NCBI GenBank assembly: GCA_965222425.1
Contig: CBDCTW010000023.1
Location: 240,855 to 304,854 of the forward strand
Direction: 5' to 3'
Source of the DNA: CBDCNP01 sp965222425
GTDB taxonomy: Bacteria > Acidobacteriota > Vicinamibacteria > Marinacidobacterales > DATDRI01
DNA length: 64,000 nucleotides
Every line of letters begins with the position of its first letter. Within the stretch, counting starts at the first letter, position 1. Positions 20,901 to 28,752 of this stretch are shown one piece after another. The notes under the pieces are model-generated. The model was not told the DNA's origin. It saw nothing but the letters and a program-made list of their open reading frames with translations, and searched no databases. A program made the translations under genes and the position numbers.

Positions 20901-21064
20901 TCTCTCGCTTTCACATGGGCGCGCACCGCACCATACACACCATCGCGATCGGTGACCGCGAGAGAACGCAAGCCGAGACGCTGTGCCTCTTCGACGAGCT
21001 CCTCTGGATGGCTCGCCCCCTCGAGGAAGGAGCCATTGGACTTGCACCACAAAGGGACGTACAT
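17954..21064 (-). CDS. dnaE2: error-prone DNA polymerase (C-family, DnaE2)
   Basis: Catalytic polymerase of the ImuA-ImuB-DnaE2 mutasome, replicating past lesions during the SOS response. It has 1036 residues from the ATG at 21064 (MYVPLWCKSNGSFLEGASHP, the PHP-domain opening). Longer upstream frame is antisense to imuB. Catalytic aspartates lie in PPDIDLDI (about residue 373). The finger/palm block QFCRANEILCQGRGSAANSAV and the C-terminal OB-fold (YAGLVICRQRPGTASGVTFM) are present. The start codon overlaps the imuB stop as TAATG, so translation is coupled. An in-frame palindromic repeat encodes TPSPLRGEGRGEGS at about residues 788-801, between LE(Q) and the conserved GLRYVKSLGE. Complete otherwise. 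Confidence 0.95.
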   Translation of the reverse strand: MYVPLWCKSNGSFLEGASHPEELVEEAQRLGLRSLAVTDRDGVYGAVRAHVKAREIGVQLLIGAQVTVEDGSVILLLAQNRRGYARLCRLLTAGRLRSPKGESTVSWDEVCGHQDGLLALWGGDRSLLVGESDPGSVPESLREAFGDRLYAMATRHHRDIEVPQEKRLRERAGQYGIAIVAAVEVLYHTLERRDLQDVLTCIRHGLTMRTAGRRTKPNAEHALRTPFSFEQLFADDPSAVARTEEIAARCDFSLDQLRYRYPAERFPDGTTSAEWLHQLTMEGARGRYQGDVPPEVVRQLEKELRVIEELDYCGYFLTMYEIVQFCRANEILCQGRGSAANSAVCYCLGITAVDPVRMGFLFERFLSKERNEPPDIDLDIMHQRREEVIQFVYDKYGRDKAAMVANVIRYRARSAVRDVGKALGLPETSLDRLAKILSHYDGVSVQALRHAGLDPEIPINQHLLRLSYEIQDFPRHLSIHPGGFLLGHEPVHDIVPIENATMADRTVIQWDKEDIESLGLFKVDLLGLGALTQLDLCFRLLERHRDIHLSMATIPKDDPETFDMICRAETVGVFQIESGAQMAMLPRLRPRQYYDLVVEVSIVRPGPITGGMVHPYLRRRNGEEPVEYPHLSLKPVLEKTLGVPLFQEQVMRLAVVAADYTPGEADQLRRDMAAWRRTGRIEKHRERLISRMQAKGIKQEFAERVFEQIRGFGEYGFPESHAASFALIAYGAAYLLRHYPAEFTCALLNAQPMGFYSPATIIDDAKRRDVEVRPVEVRRSDWDCTLEQTPSPLRGEGRGEGSLAVRMGLRYVKSLGEGDWKRVEAARRERIFVSIEDFVGRTRLDEGALQVLSEAGAFDGFGKVRRAALWDVRGLAREILPTLPFESAEETPEFPKLDDFETIAWDYHASSHSTRGHPLGPLREALRAQCLPDAETVSKMKHGKRIRYAGLVICRQRPGTASGVTFMTLEDETGFVNLVIWTRVFERYAVLVKTAPFLGVTGKLEARDNVVHVIADELWTPRLKVQPQHGRSRDFH
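18662..18699. repeat. REP-like palindromic repeat, copy B, inside dnaE2
   Basis: CCCCTCACCCCGG then CCCTCTCCCCGGAGGGGAGAGG (split here for length). It is the reverse-orientation homologue of the element at 4348-4380, with a perfect CCTCTCC/GGAGAGG stem. It is read in frame through dnaE2 as a proline/glycine-rich linker and does not interrupt the gene. Confidence 0.75.
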
Positions 21065-22551
21065 TATTCGACGCGTCCTTCGAGAAACCAGCGGCGCCGC
21101 TTTCGATCGTAATAAACCCAAAGCACCTCTCCACGATGCATGTTCACGAAGTAATACTCGCGGTGGACACCGCCGGCCCACCAGCCTCCGGAAAAGACGT
21201 AAGGGCCGACGAATTTTTGGACCGGCCCGTGCTCGAGCCCGCGCAAGAGCCAGCCATCGGGCTCGTGTCGGGATCGATGTGGAAGGAGAAGCGGTTTTTC
21301 GTAGATTCTTCTCACCAGAAGACGTGGACCGCTCTCTCTTCGAGGATGAGGGATGGCCGTCTTTTCCATGGGCTCCCATCGAAAGCTCGCCTGAGGAAGG
21401 TGTGCGTCGTGCAAACGAGCCCGCACCACGACCGCGTCCCCGAACTCCGCCCGAAGACGAGCAAGAGCGCGGCTGCCCGCTTCCAGATCGCGTCGCGGCT
21501 TCTCGGCGAACAAAAGATCTTGTTCGGGGAGAACCTTCGTTCCACAGACGGTCAAGTGGAGCGCCACCACGCCTGATTCGAGTCGCAAAGACTCCAGGCG
21601 CAGTCGGATGAGCCCCAGGATCTGCGCACTATCGACGCTCGGCGCCGCGGTGCGAATCCGCTCTCCGTATTCCCCCTTGCGATCGAGAACCAGGCGGATT
21701 GTCAGCTCGGTCAGCGCCTTGCTTTTCGACACCAGCTCGGCCAGGAGCGAGTCCAGCATCCTCTTTATGAGAAACAACAACCGCTCGGAATCGGAGTCCG
21801 GAGCATCTAACAAGAACTGTCGCTCGAGCGGCTCCACGGCAGGATGAGGCTGGAGGGGGGCCCAGAGATCTCCGGCGGCGAGACGGTACAACCGATGCGC
21901 TTCGACGCCGAACCGCTTGAGAAGCCCCTTGGACGGCAGCTTAAGGAAACTCGCAACCGTGCGAACCCCGAGCTTATCCAGGGCATCACGCACCGCGGGC
22001 TCGATCTCCAAACGTTCCAGCTGAACTCGACGGGCGGCCCGGTTTTCTTCACCGGCATCTTTGAAAACCTTCGCTCCCGCGATGGACTTGGCTACCGCGT
22101 AGGTTCCGAAGCGAGTGAAGCCCACGGCAATGGTGGATAAAAAATCGGCCTTCAGAAGGTCTTTGCCAATGGCACCCGCCCAGTCCTCCAGGGTTTTGTA
22201 GAGCCGCCCCAATCCTTGGGCATTCAGCCAGAAGACGCCCGGTGTCTCGGGCGCCGGCTCTACCTCTGGCGTGTAATGACGGAGCCGATCGGTAAGAAGC
22301 TCGACACCGTTTTCGATCTCACGATGGGGAACGGTACCGGCCCTTAAATCGGACGCCAGCAATAAGGCTTGGGCATAACGTTGCCCGGGGAGGACGCGCG
22401 CTCGCCTCGCCTTCTCGTTTACCCAGAGCAGAGGAGAGTTCGGTCGATCTTCGGCAACGACGGCGACCGGAAACTCCTTCCAATCCGGATGCTCCCGGAG
22501 GAGGAGTTGGAGTGGGAACGCCGGAACATCAACACATGCCAGCCGGACCAC
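21064..22551 (-). CDS. imuB: ImuB, catalytically inactive Y-family polymerase homologue
   Basis: Hub protein of the DnaE2 mutasome, binding DnaE2, ImuA and the sliding clamp. The 495-residue length is typical. The N-terminus MVRLACVDVPAFPLQLLLREHP is the ImuB version of the Y-family palm, in which the catalytic acids are not all retained. The little-finger region (LRHYTPEVEPAPETPGVFWLNAQGLGRLY) and the C-terminal ImuB-C block ending HREYYFVNMHRGEVLWVYYDRKRRRWFLEG follow. GTG start at 22551 overlaps imuA by 23 bases. The stop overlaps the dnaE2 ATG. One tight operon. Confidence 0.93.
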   Translation of the reverse strand: MVRLACVDVPAFPLQLLLREHPDWKEFPVAVVAEDRPNSPLLWVNEKARRARVLPGQRYAQALLLASDLRAGTVPHREIENGVELLTDRLRHYTPEVEPAPETPGVFWLNAQGLGRLYKTLEDWAGAIGKDLLKADFLSTIAVGFTRFGTYAVAKSIAGAKVFKDAGEENRAARRVQLERLEIEPAVRDALDKLGVRTVASFLKLPSKGLLKRFGVEAHRLYRLAAGDLWAPLQPHPAVEPLERQFLLDAPDSDSERLLFLIKRMLDSLLAELVSKSKALTELTIRLVLDRKGEYGERIRTAAPSVDSAQILGLIRLRLESLRLESGVVALHLTVCGTKVLPEQDLLFAEKPRRDLEAGSRALARLRAEFGDAVVVRARLHDAHLPQASFRWEPMEKTAIPHPRRESGPRLLVRRIYEKPLLLPHRSRHEPDGWLLRGLEHGPVQKFVGPYVFSGGWWAGGVHREYYFVNMHRGEVLWVYYDRKRRRWFLEGRVE

Positions 22552-23206
22552 GGCAAGTCTCCCGATGTACTTGTCCCGGGCCGCGTCTCTTGTCTTTGAG
22601 CACCGAGAGCTCGATGCGATAAGGGGCCGCCGGAGGCCGGCGAGCCTCCGCCCTCAGCGAAACGAGGGAGCCGAGAGAGCTCGCATGGGTCGGCTTTTCG
22701 GTAAGGACGACAACCGCCGTGTCGTGTTTCTTCGCCAGCCCGACCAGGCGCGTCAGCAGCGGCGTGGGAATGGACGTGTATTCGACGCGCTCTTGTCCCA
22801 TACTTGCGGGGGTCGGCTTCGGGCCGAGATCGATCGCCACGAGTCCAAACCCACCCGAGCGAACGAGCTGCATCGCCGATCGCGCCGCAGTGTAGGAATC
22901 ACGGGCACGAACGACCGCGAGGGAATCCAAATCGATCCCACTTGCCGCGGCATCGGGCGGAAAGAATGTGCTCGACGGTAATGTGATCCAGGCGACGGGC
23001 TCGCCCCGCCATTGCGTCTCGAGCACCAGCCCGAAAGCCGCGGTCAAAGTCGCCGTCGCTCCGCTTCCGGAAAGCTCGACGAGGCGACCAGTGATTTGAG
23101 AAAGTCCCCAAGGGGCGCCTGGCTCGCTTGATATCAGCAACGCACTATTTTGGTGCCCACCACGGAGACCGGAGACACCGGTGGTGACAAAACTCTGGCG
23201 AGCCAC
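22529..23206 (-). CDS. imuA: ImuA-like RecA-fold protein
   Basis: RecA-like accessory protein of the mutasome (225 residues). The ATP-site region reads GRLVELSGSGATATLTAAFG, a loosened Walker A, followed by WRGEPVAWITLPSSTFFPPDAAASGID as in ImuA/RecA-like proteins. A second strand region VAIDLGPKP corresponds to the Walker B position. Placement (immediately before and overlapping imuB, 11 bases after the DUF72 gene) supports the name more than sequence alone. Whether it hydrolyses ATP is not clear, because the P-loop lacks the usual GKT. Confidence 0.8.
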   Translation of the reverse strand: MARQSFVTTGVSGLRGGHQNSALLISSEPGAPWGLSQITGRLVELSGSGATATLTAAFGLVLETQWRGEPVAWITLPSSTFFPPDAAASGIDLDSLAVVRARDSYTAARSAMQLVRSGGFGLVAIDLGPKPTPASMGQERVEYTSIPTPLLTRLVGLAKKHDTAVVVLTEKPTHASSLGSLVSLRAEARRPPAAPYRIELSVLKDKRRGPGQVHRETCRGPAGMC

Positions 23207-23217
23207 GGCAGTCTCTC

Positions 23218-24084
23218 CTATCCCGCTCGCAGTTGAGCAGCTGCCATCTGGCAGGCGGTGACGACCGAGCTCTTTCGACTCAGAAGCTTCTGAAGTGCCT
23301 GAGCATTGATGACCGCCTGGCCCTGCCAGTGGTTGTTGAAGATGACGAAAGTGTGTTTGCTCTGCTTCTCGATCTCTCGCAAGCGAGGTATCCAGCCCAT
23401 CAGCTCACGACGGCGGTAATTGTAATCGTAGCGGTAGCCTTGATCTTTGCTTCTTGGCGCCCACCACTTCCACCACCGAGAGGCGTTACGTCCATGGAAG
23501 CGCACGTAGCCCAACTCGGAGGTCACGAGAGCACGAGGGCCGGGAAGCTTGGCCAGTTTCGGAATATCCACACAAGCGACGCCGATATCCCATCCTCGGA
23601 GAAAGTGAAGCGTCTCCTCGTTGAACCAACTGTCGTGACGGAACTCCACCACCAGTGGTAGTCCTTCCAGTGCCGCACGGAGTCGACAGACGTAAGCACG
23701 ATGGTCGGGGTTATTGATGAAGAAGAAAGGAAACTGGGCTACCACCGCTCCCAACTTCCGAGCTTGGACGAGCGGAGCCAGCGAAGCAGCAAAATGACGG
23801 GCCAAACTCTGGTCCTTCGTGTCTTTTATGTCTTTTATGTCTAGGGGGCGCTGATGTGTCAGGCGACGATGCGCCTTCACGGTAAACACGAGTCTTCCTG
23901 CCGAGCGGCGAAGCAAACGCTCTTGATCCTCCACGGTCGGTATCCGGTAACGGGTGAATGTCAGCTCGCAGCAGTTGAATTGTTCGGAGTAAAAGTCCAG
24001 GTAGTCTTCATATAACAACCACGATGGATAAAAAGTAGGAGACCAGTTGTGATAACCGTACCCGCTCGTGCCGATATAAATCAC
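23218..24084 (-). CDS. DUF72 family TIM-barrel protein
   Basis: Family of unknown biochemical role. The start MIYIGTSGYGYHNWSPTFYP, LVFTVKAHRRLTH, the VVEFRHDSWF motif and the C-terminal FVIFNNHWQGQAVINA with NA-x-x-L are characteristic. The start is a GTG at 24084 with GGGAGG 6 bases upstream. It is the first gene of the operon with imuA, imuB and dnaE2 (11-base gap), so it is probably LexA-controlled and may act with the mutasome. It contains a KDIKDTKD internal repeat near residue 85 (the nucleotides show two copies of GTCTTTTATGTC-like units). Confidence 0.9.
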   Translation of the reverse strand: MIYIGTSGYGYHNWSPTFYPSWLLYEDYLDFYSEQFNCCELTFTRYRIPTVEDQERLLRRSAGRLVFTVKAHRRLTHQRPLDIKDIKDTKDQSLARHFAASLAPLVQARKLGAVVAQFPFFFINNPDHRAYVCRLRAALEGLPLVVEFRHDSWFNEETLHFLRGWDIGVACVDIPKLAKLPGPRALVTSELGYVRFHGRNASRWWKWWAPRSKDQGYRYDYNYRRRELMGWIPRLREIEKQSKHTFVIFNNHWQGQAVINAQALQKLLSRKSSVVTACQMAAAQLRAG

Positions 24085-24146
24085 TTGACACCTCCCTCTT
24101 GAGACACTTCTCCCCCTCGATTGACTGGGTGTTTCCTAGAAAAACG

Positions 24147-24160
24147 CTAGTTGCGACTAG
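24147..24160. promoter_or_regulatory. dyad in the DUF72-imuA-imuB-dnaE2 promoter region
   Basis: CTAGTTGCGACTAG is a perfect inverted repeat (5-bp arms, 4-bp centre) located between lexA and the operon start. Since LexA controls such operons in other bacteria, it is a candidate LexA box. However, I could not find a clear second copy in the lexA promoter, so assignment is tentative. Confidence 0.35.
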
Positions 24161-24197
24161 AAGAAATGACTACTAACTCTCTTTGACCACGTTCTAG

Positions 24198-24806
24198 CTA
24201 GACATATTTTCGTATCAGCCCGACCACAATTCCACGGATGCGGACTGCCTCTTCTCCCACGATCAAGGAAGAGTAATTCGGATTGGCCGGACGAAGCTCG
24301 ATTTGCTCGCCGTGCCGGTAGAACCGCTTGACGGTGGCCTCACCTTCTACCAGCGCCACTACCGTCTGACCCGGCTCGGCATTTTCTCGCCTCTGCACGA
24401 TCAGCAAATCGTCCTCGTGAATACCGTCCCCCACCATGCTGTCGCCCGTCACCTTCAAGGCGAAGTGCTCGCCCCGCCCGAGGAGAACTTCCGGAACATC
24501 GATGTTTTCTGGAACCTCCGGGGCTTCGAGGGGACCACCGGCCGCGACCGTTCCTAGCAGGGGCAATGAAACGGCGGCGGCCGCTTCCGGTCGGTCGGCA
24601 ATAATCTCCAGGGCCCTTTTCTGATTACCCCAGGGCGACTTGATAAACCCTTTTCGTTCAAGCTGTTGTAGATGTTTCCGCACCGAGTTCAAAGAGGCAA
24701 AGCCGAACTCCTTGCGGATTTCCTCATAGGAAGGAGGCCGCCCGTTCTCACCCCGATAGGCCTTCAAGTAATCGAAAACGGTTTGTTGTTTCTGTGTTAA
24801 ATCCAT
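24198..24806 (-). CDS. lexA: LexA repressor
   Basis: SOS repressor and self-cleaving peptidase, 202 residues. The N-terminal winged helix (MDLTQKQQTVFDYLKAYRGE, PPSYEEIRKEFGFASLNSVRKHL) is followed by the cleavage site Ala89-Gly90 in GTVAAGGP. The catalytic Ser123 (GDSM) and Lys160 (EATVKRF) are in place. It lies directly upstream of, and co-oriented with, the mutasome operon (113-base gap), which fits control of that operon. The start at ATG 24806 has no Shine-Dalgarno sequence; see the promoter entry. Confidence 0.95.
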   Translation of the reverse strand: MDLTQKQQTVFDYLKAYRGENGRPPSYEEIRKEFGFASLNSVRKHLQQLERKGFIKSPWGNQKRALEIIADRPEAAAAVSLPLLGTVAAGGPLEAPEVPENIDVPEVLLGRGEHFALKVTGDSMVGDGIHEDDLLIVQRRENAEPGQTVVALVEGEATVKRFYRHGEQIELRPANPNYSSLIVGEEAVRIRGIVVGLIRKYV

Positions 24807-24812
24807 GGGGGG

Positions 24813-24841
24813 AATATAGGTGGAAATTAAGTGTAAGTCAA
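24813..24841 (-). promoter_or_regulatory. lexA promoter
   Basis: On the minus strand TTGACT (24841-24836) and TATATT (24818-24813) are separated by exactly 17 bases. The -10 ends 6 bases before the lexA ATG, so transcription would start at or next to the A of the start codon and the mRNA would be leaderless. The spacer TACACTTAATTTCCACC may hold the operator. Confidence 0.7.
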
Positions 24842-24977
24842 CGGCAAGATGTAGGGGTACCTCGGCCCCCCGCCCCCACCCTTGGTGTTGGGGTCAGATC
24901 CCGACTTCATTGCAGGGAATAAAACCGCCGCCCGTCAGTACCTTATTCCAACAGCGAAACGAGCTATGGAGGTACGG

Positions 24978-25967
24978 ATGACTAAACTGCGGCAACTTGG
25001 GAAGCTCGGAGACCCCCGCCACTACCAGATCGCGGTCCTGACCAGCCTCCTCTCCTATGGCATTCTCTGGCTCGACCTCGAAGTCCGCGCCGCGCAAGCG
25101 ATCGGCATCCTCATCACCGCTCAGCTCACTCAGTACGTGTGCACGAGGCTTTTTGGGCTCCCGCGCTTCGATCCCAAGAGTGCTCTCATCTCGAGCCTCT
25201 CCTTATGTCTGCTTCTGAGAACCAACTTCCTGGCCGTGGCGCTCGTCGCAGCCAGCATCACGATTGCCAGTAAGTTCGTCATCCGCTGGAACGGCAAGCA
25301 CGTCTTCAACCCCACGAACTTCGGTCTCGTGGCAGCCATTCTCCTGACCGGCGAAGCCTGGGTCTCGCCGGGTCAGTGGGGCAGCGGTCTCTACTTTGGT
25401 TTCTTGATGGCGTCTCTCGGCGGACTCGTCGTGAACCGCTCCTCCCGCAGCGATGTGACCTACGCGTTTCTCGGCTTTTATCTCGCGGTTCTCTTTGGCC
25501 GCTCTTTCTGGCTTGGCGAGCCGATGACGATTCCCTGGCACCGGCTTCAGAACGGAGCGTTCCTTCTGTTCGCGTTCTTCATGATCTCGGATCCCAAGAC
25601 CACGCCCGACTCACGCGCCGGCCGAATTCTCTTTGCCCTACTCGTTGCAGTCGGAGCCGGATTCGTCCACTTCGTTCTCTATCGCCCCAACGGATTGCTC
25701 TGGTCTCTGGCCTTATTCGCGATGATCGTCCCGTTCATCGACCGGCTGCTGCCGGGAACCCAATACCAATGGAAACGTGCGGCGGCGACACCCGTCTCAC
25801 TTAGCAAAGGAGAAAACAATGAAACGGCTGTTGATCTTGTCGGCTCTCGTCCTGGCGGCGGCATTCTCACAGGAATCGGTGAGAGCCTTTTGCGGATTCT
25901 ACGTGGCCAAGGCCGACGCGAAGCTCTTCAACAAAGCCTCGCAGGTAGTCCTGCTCCGACACGATGA
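24978..25967 (+). CDS. RnfD-like multi-spanning membrane protein
   Basis: Resembles subunit D of RnfABCDGE/Nqr-type complexes: repeated transmembrane helices, the block GKHVFNPTNFGLVAAILLTGEAWVSPGQWG, and FFMISDPKTTPDSRAGRILFA. The threonines of DPKTTP and NPTN lie where RnfD carries covalent flavin. No other rnf gene is nearby, so it is a stand-alone homologue. Start ATG 24978 has GGAGG 5 bases upstream. The frame runs 148 bases into the next gene. The natural end is probably near 25804 (TAG in an adjacent frame), and the tail after about residue 270 is not RnfD-like, so a 3' frameshift is likely. Confidence 0.75.
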   Translation: MTKLRQLGKLGDPRHYQIAVLTSLLSYGILWLDLEVRAAQAIGILITAQLTQYVCTRLFGLPRFDPKSALISSLSLCLLLRTNFLAVALVAASITIASKFVIRWNGKHVFNPTNFGLVAAILLTGEAWVSPGQWGSGLYFGFLMASLGGLVVNRSSRSDVTYAFLGFYLAVLFGRSFWLGEPMTIPWHRLQNGAFLLFAFFMISDPKTTPDSRAGRILFALLVAVGAGFVHFVLYRPNGLLWSLALFAMIVPFIDRLLPGTQYQWKRAAATPVSLSKGENNETAVDLVGSRPGGGILTGIGESLLRILRGQGRREALQQSLAGSPAPTR

Positions 25968-27135
25968 CAAAACCGTCATCACCATGGTCACCGATTTTCA
26001 GGGCGACCCCAAGGAGTTCGCGGTGGTCATTCCGGTACCCACCTTCATCGAGCGGGGACAGATCCACGTCACCAACCAGGCCCTGATCGAGCACCTCGAC
26101 GCCTATACCGCACCACGACTGGTCGAGTACTTCGACGAGGATCCTTGCCGTTACGGTAGGTACGACATGGCTCAGGAGGCACTGGCGGCGGCGGGCGGCC
26201 GCCTGCGAAAGTCGCAGAACGCCGTCGCCCGAAGCCTCGGAGTGACCATCGAAGCCCAATATACCGTCGGCGAGTACGACATCGTGATCCTCTCGGCCGA
26301 GCAGAGCAACGGCCTCGAAACGTGGCTCAAGCAGAACGGCTACAAACTACCGGCCGGTGCCTCTCGCGGCTGGGGCAGTTACATCAAGCAGGGCATGAGG
26401 TTCTTCGTCGCCAAGGTCAACCTGGCAGAGCAGTCGAAGCTCGGCTACAGCTACCTCCGTCCCCTTCAGGTGGCCTACGAGTCGCCGAAGTTCATGCTTC
26501 CCATCCGGCTCGGCACGGTGAACGCGGACGGCCCGCAAGAGCTCTTCATTTACGCCTTGACCAAGAACGGCTGCGTGGAAACGACCAACTACCGCACCAC
26601 CCAGCTCCCCACTGGGATGGATCTTCCCGTTTTCGTCAAGAACGAGTTCGGAGACTTTTACCGCGCGATGTTCTCGGAGCAAGTCAGAAAGCAGAACATG
26701 AAGACGGTGTTCTTGGAGTACGCCTAGGACATGGCCTGGTGCGATCCTTGCGCGGCCGACCCCCTTTCCTACGACGAGCTTCGCGAGCTCGGTGTCTTCT
26801 GGCAGACCGGCCGCCAGGCACGCGGCTCACAGGCACAACAGGTCTTCGTGACGCGACTTCACGTTCGTTACGACGGCGAGCACTTCCCCGAAGACCTCGT
26901 CTTCCAGGAGACCTCCGATCGTACGAACTTTCAGGGACGCTACGTGCTGCGTCATCCTTGGAAGGGCCGTGACAATTGCCCTGTGGCTCAGGAATACCGG
27001 CGCAACGTCAAGCAACGGCAAGAGCAGGAGGCTCAGACTCTCGCATCGCTCACCGGTTGGAACATCCATGAGATTCGCCAGAAGATGAATTTGCGAGGCG
27101 ACCGTTCCGAAGGTGGGACGTGGTGGGATCGCTGA
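25819..27135 (+). pseudogene. DUF2330 secreted protein with in-frame TAG
   Basis: Secreted protein of unknown function. ATG 25819 follows AAAGGAG. The signal peptide is MKRLLILSALVLAAAFSQESVRA, followed by the family motif FCGFYVAKADAKLFNKASQV. The frame stops at TAG 26725-26727 after FLEYA, yet continues in the same frame as DMAWCDPCAADPLS..FVTRLHVRYDGEHFPEDL..QGRYVLRHPW to TGA 27133. That continuation is the normal DUF2330 C-terminus. The family has a tryptophan at the stop position (TGG to TAG). An ATG at 26731 could restart the tail. Either a recent nonsense mutation or readthrough. Confidence 0.8.
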
Positions 27136-27219
27136 TGGAAGAAGTAGCGTTAGTTTTCTCGCCAGGGGGTCCGGCCGCCGTGCGCGACCGGGCCTTTTCC
27201 TCGTATAAGATGGGCACAG

Positions 27220-27897
27220 ATGGCTCGCTCACGTCCGGTCTCCGAACACTACGTCACCGTCGAACGCACGGCACGCTTCGTCACGATGGGGAGCACAGCA
27301 CAACCCGCCGAGGTCTGGTTCGTCTGTCACGGCTATGGAGAGCTCGCCGCTACTTTCGTCCAGGGACTCTCGGCACTCGACAGCGGGACGCGACTGTTGG
27401 TAGCCCCGGAGGCGCTCTCGCGATTCTATCTGGATGGCCCACATCAGAGCGTTGGCGCCTCTTGGATGACCCGCGAGGACCGGGAAAACGAGATGCGTGA
27501 TTACTTGAAGTACCTCGATGCCGTGAAGACGGAGGTTCTCTCTCGAATCGATGGCGCGTCCGCGCCCGTCACCGTCCTCGGATTCTCGCAGGGAGCGGCC
27601 ATTGCAGCGCGATGGGCGTGTCGAGGTACGGTCGAAGCCGCGAGGCTGATCATTTGGGGGGAGAGCCTGCCGCCGGAGTTGGAGGACGAAGCAGCCCTGC
27701 GCCGCCTTCGCGCGATACAATTGACAATCGTCGGCGGCACACGCGACGAGTTCTTCACGGCATCGCGCCGCGAGGAGCTCCGCGAGCGCCTCAACCGCCT
27801 CGGCGTCCCGTTCGAGGAGAAGAGGTTCGAAGGGGGACATCGCCTCGACGATGCCACGCTCCTCGACATCGCCTCCCGAGCAAGGGAAGTGATATAA
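27220..27897 (+). CDS. phospholipase/carboxylesterase-type alpha/beta hydrolase
   Basis: Cytoplasmic serine esterase of the YpfH/LYPLA-like family, 225 residues. The visible elements are the oxyanion-region WFVCHGYGELA, nucleophile serine in GFSQGAAIAARWA, aspartate in GGTRDEF and histidine in FEGGHRLDD, a complete catalytic triad. No signal peptide. Downstream spacing to the next gene is 8 bases, so they may be co-transcribed. Substrate unknown. Confidence 0.85.
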   Translation: MARSRPVSEHYVTVERTARFVTMGSTAQPAEVWFVCHGYGELAATFVQGLSALDSGTRLLVAPEALSRFYLDGPHQSVGASWMTREDRENEMRDYLKYLDAVKTEVLSRIDGASAPVTVLGFSQGAAIAARWACRGTVEAARLIIWGESLPPELEDEAALRRLRAIQLTIVGGTRDEFFTASRREELRERLNRLGVPFEEKRFEGGHRLDDATLLDIASRAREVI

Positions 27898-27905
27898 CCG
27901 GCCCC

Positions 27906-28598
27906 ATGAAACCAAAGATCGCGCTTTTTCTGAGCGTCAGCCTTTTGGCTCTGCCTTTAACTTCTATGGCTTTCGGCGATGACATCGCAGGCCTTTGGTC
28001 CTACGAGTCGTTCGACCGGCCGAAGCATAGCGTCAAGCCGTTGGTGGGACTCTTCCTTTTTCACGATGGCTGGTTCGTGCACCAGGCGATGCACGGCAGC
28101 GAGCCCATGGAACTTCAACTCACCGACGCCCATATTGGCAAGTACCAACTCAAGTCAGGTGGCGCCGTGAAGTTCGACGTTGAGACCGGCATCGTGGTCA
28201 CACCGGCCGAGGATACTCTCTTGGCGGGACGCTCTAATACTAGCCATGAGGTCGGTTACAAGCGCTCTGGCCAGAACCTCTTCCTCAGCTTCGCCAACGG
28301 GGCAAGCGAAGAACTCGTCAAGATCCCCACGACGAAAACGAATCTCATTGCCCTGGACCGTGGCATGCTCGCCCTCACCGACGAGCACTTCGTGCTGGTG
28401 ACTAATCCCGATGACGGTTGGCTCGCGGGCTCGGGTCGCTACGAGCGCGAAGGAAACGCGCTGCGGCTCAAAGCCCTGCGATGGTTCAAAGTCCAAGGCG
28501 ACAAGGCCCACTACGCCGCGGACGAAACCTTCGAGGCCACGTTCGACGGCGAGACGTTGCGGCTACCCGATGGATCTAGCTTTCACGTTGCCAAGTAG
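27906..28598 (+). CDS. secreted protein of unknown function, 230 aa
   Basis: I do not recognise a named family. ATG 27906 starts a clear signal peptide (MKPKIALFLSVSLLALPLTSMAFG). The mature part begins DDIAGLWSYESFDRPKHSV and continues with beta-rich segments (lipocalin-like GLW opening, FLFHDGWFVHQAMHG), ending LRLPDGSSFHVAK. It is coherent and uninterrupted. Its stop overlaps the convergent SDR remnant by 16 bases. Confidence 0.65.
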   Translation: MKPKIALFLSVSLLALPLTSMAFGDDIAGLWSYESFDRPKHSVKPLVGLFLFHDGWFVHQAMHGSEPMELQLTDAHIGKYQLKSGGAVKFDVETGIVVTPAEDTLLAGRSNTSHEVGYKRSGQNLFLSFANGASEELVKIPTTKTNLIALDRGMLALTDEHFVLVTNPDDGWLAGSGRYEREGNALRLKALRWFKVQGDKAHYAADETFEATFDGETLRLPDGSSFHVAK

Positions 28599-28752
28599 GA
28601 CGACATCAGCTCGGGAATAGCTGCCTCGGTTCGCTCCGGCCCCATCGCGCTGTAGCCCCATCCACGGCCACATTCGTCCCGGTGATGAAACGAAGCGTGC
28701 TCTGAGCAAAGGAACAACAGCGTCTGCGCCACCTCATCCGGATTCCCGACCT
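28583..28752 (-). pseudogene. short-chain dehydrogenase, C-terminal remnant
   Basis: Only the last ~50 residues remain: GNPDEVAQTLLFLCSEHASF, then ITGTNVAVDG, then GYSAMGPERTEAA, each in a shifted frame. The first shift is an extra T (TTT for TT) and the second is a missing G in a GGGG run. These are typical SDR C-terminal motifs. The N-terminal Rossmann part and catalytic YxxxK are gone, replaced by the opposite-strand VIT/vWA remnant. Confidence 0.7.

Noticed and set aside
24118..24200. Consensus LexA boxes (CTGT-N8-ACAG or GAAC-N4-GTTC) before the mutasome operon
   Set aside because: Neither pattern is present upstream of lexA or the operon. Only the CTAGT-N4-ACTAG dyad was found.
25805..25967. 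Extension of the RnfD-like protein into the DUF2330 gene as real coding sequence
   Set aside because: The residues lose membrane character and family similarity, and overlap the strong ribosome site and signal peptide of the next gene.
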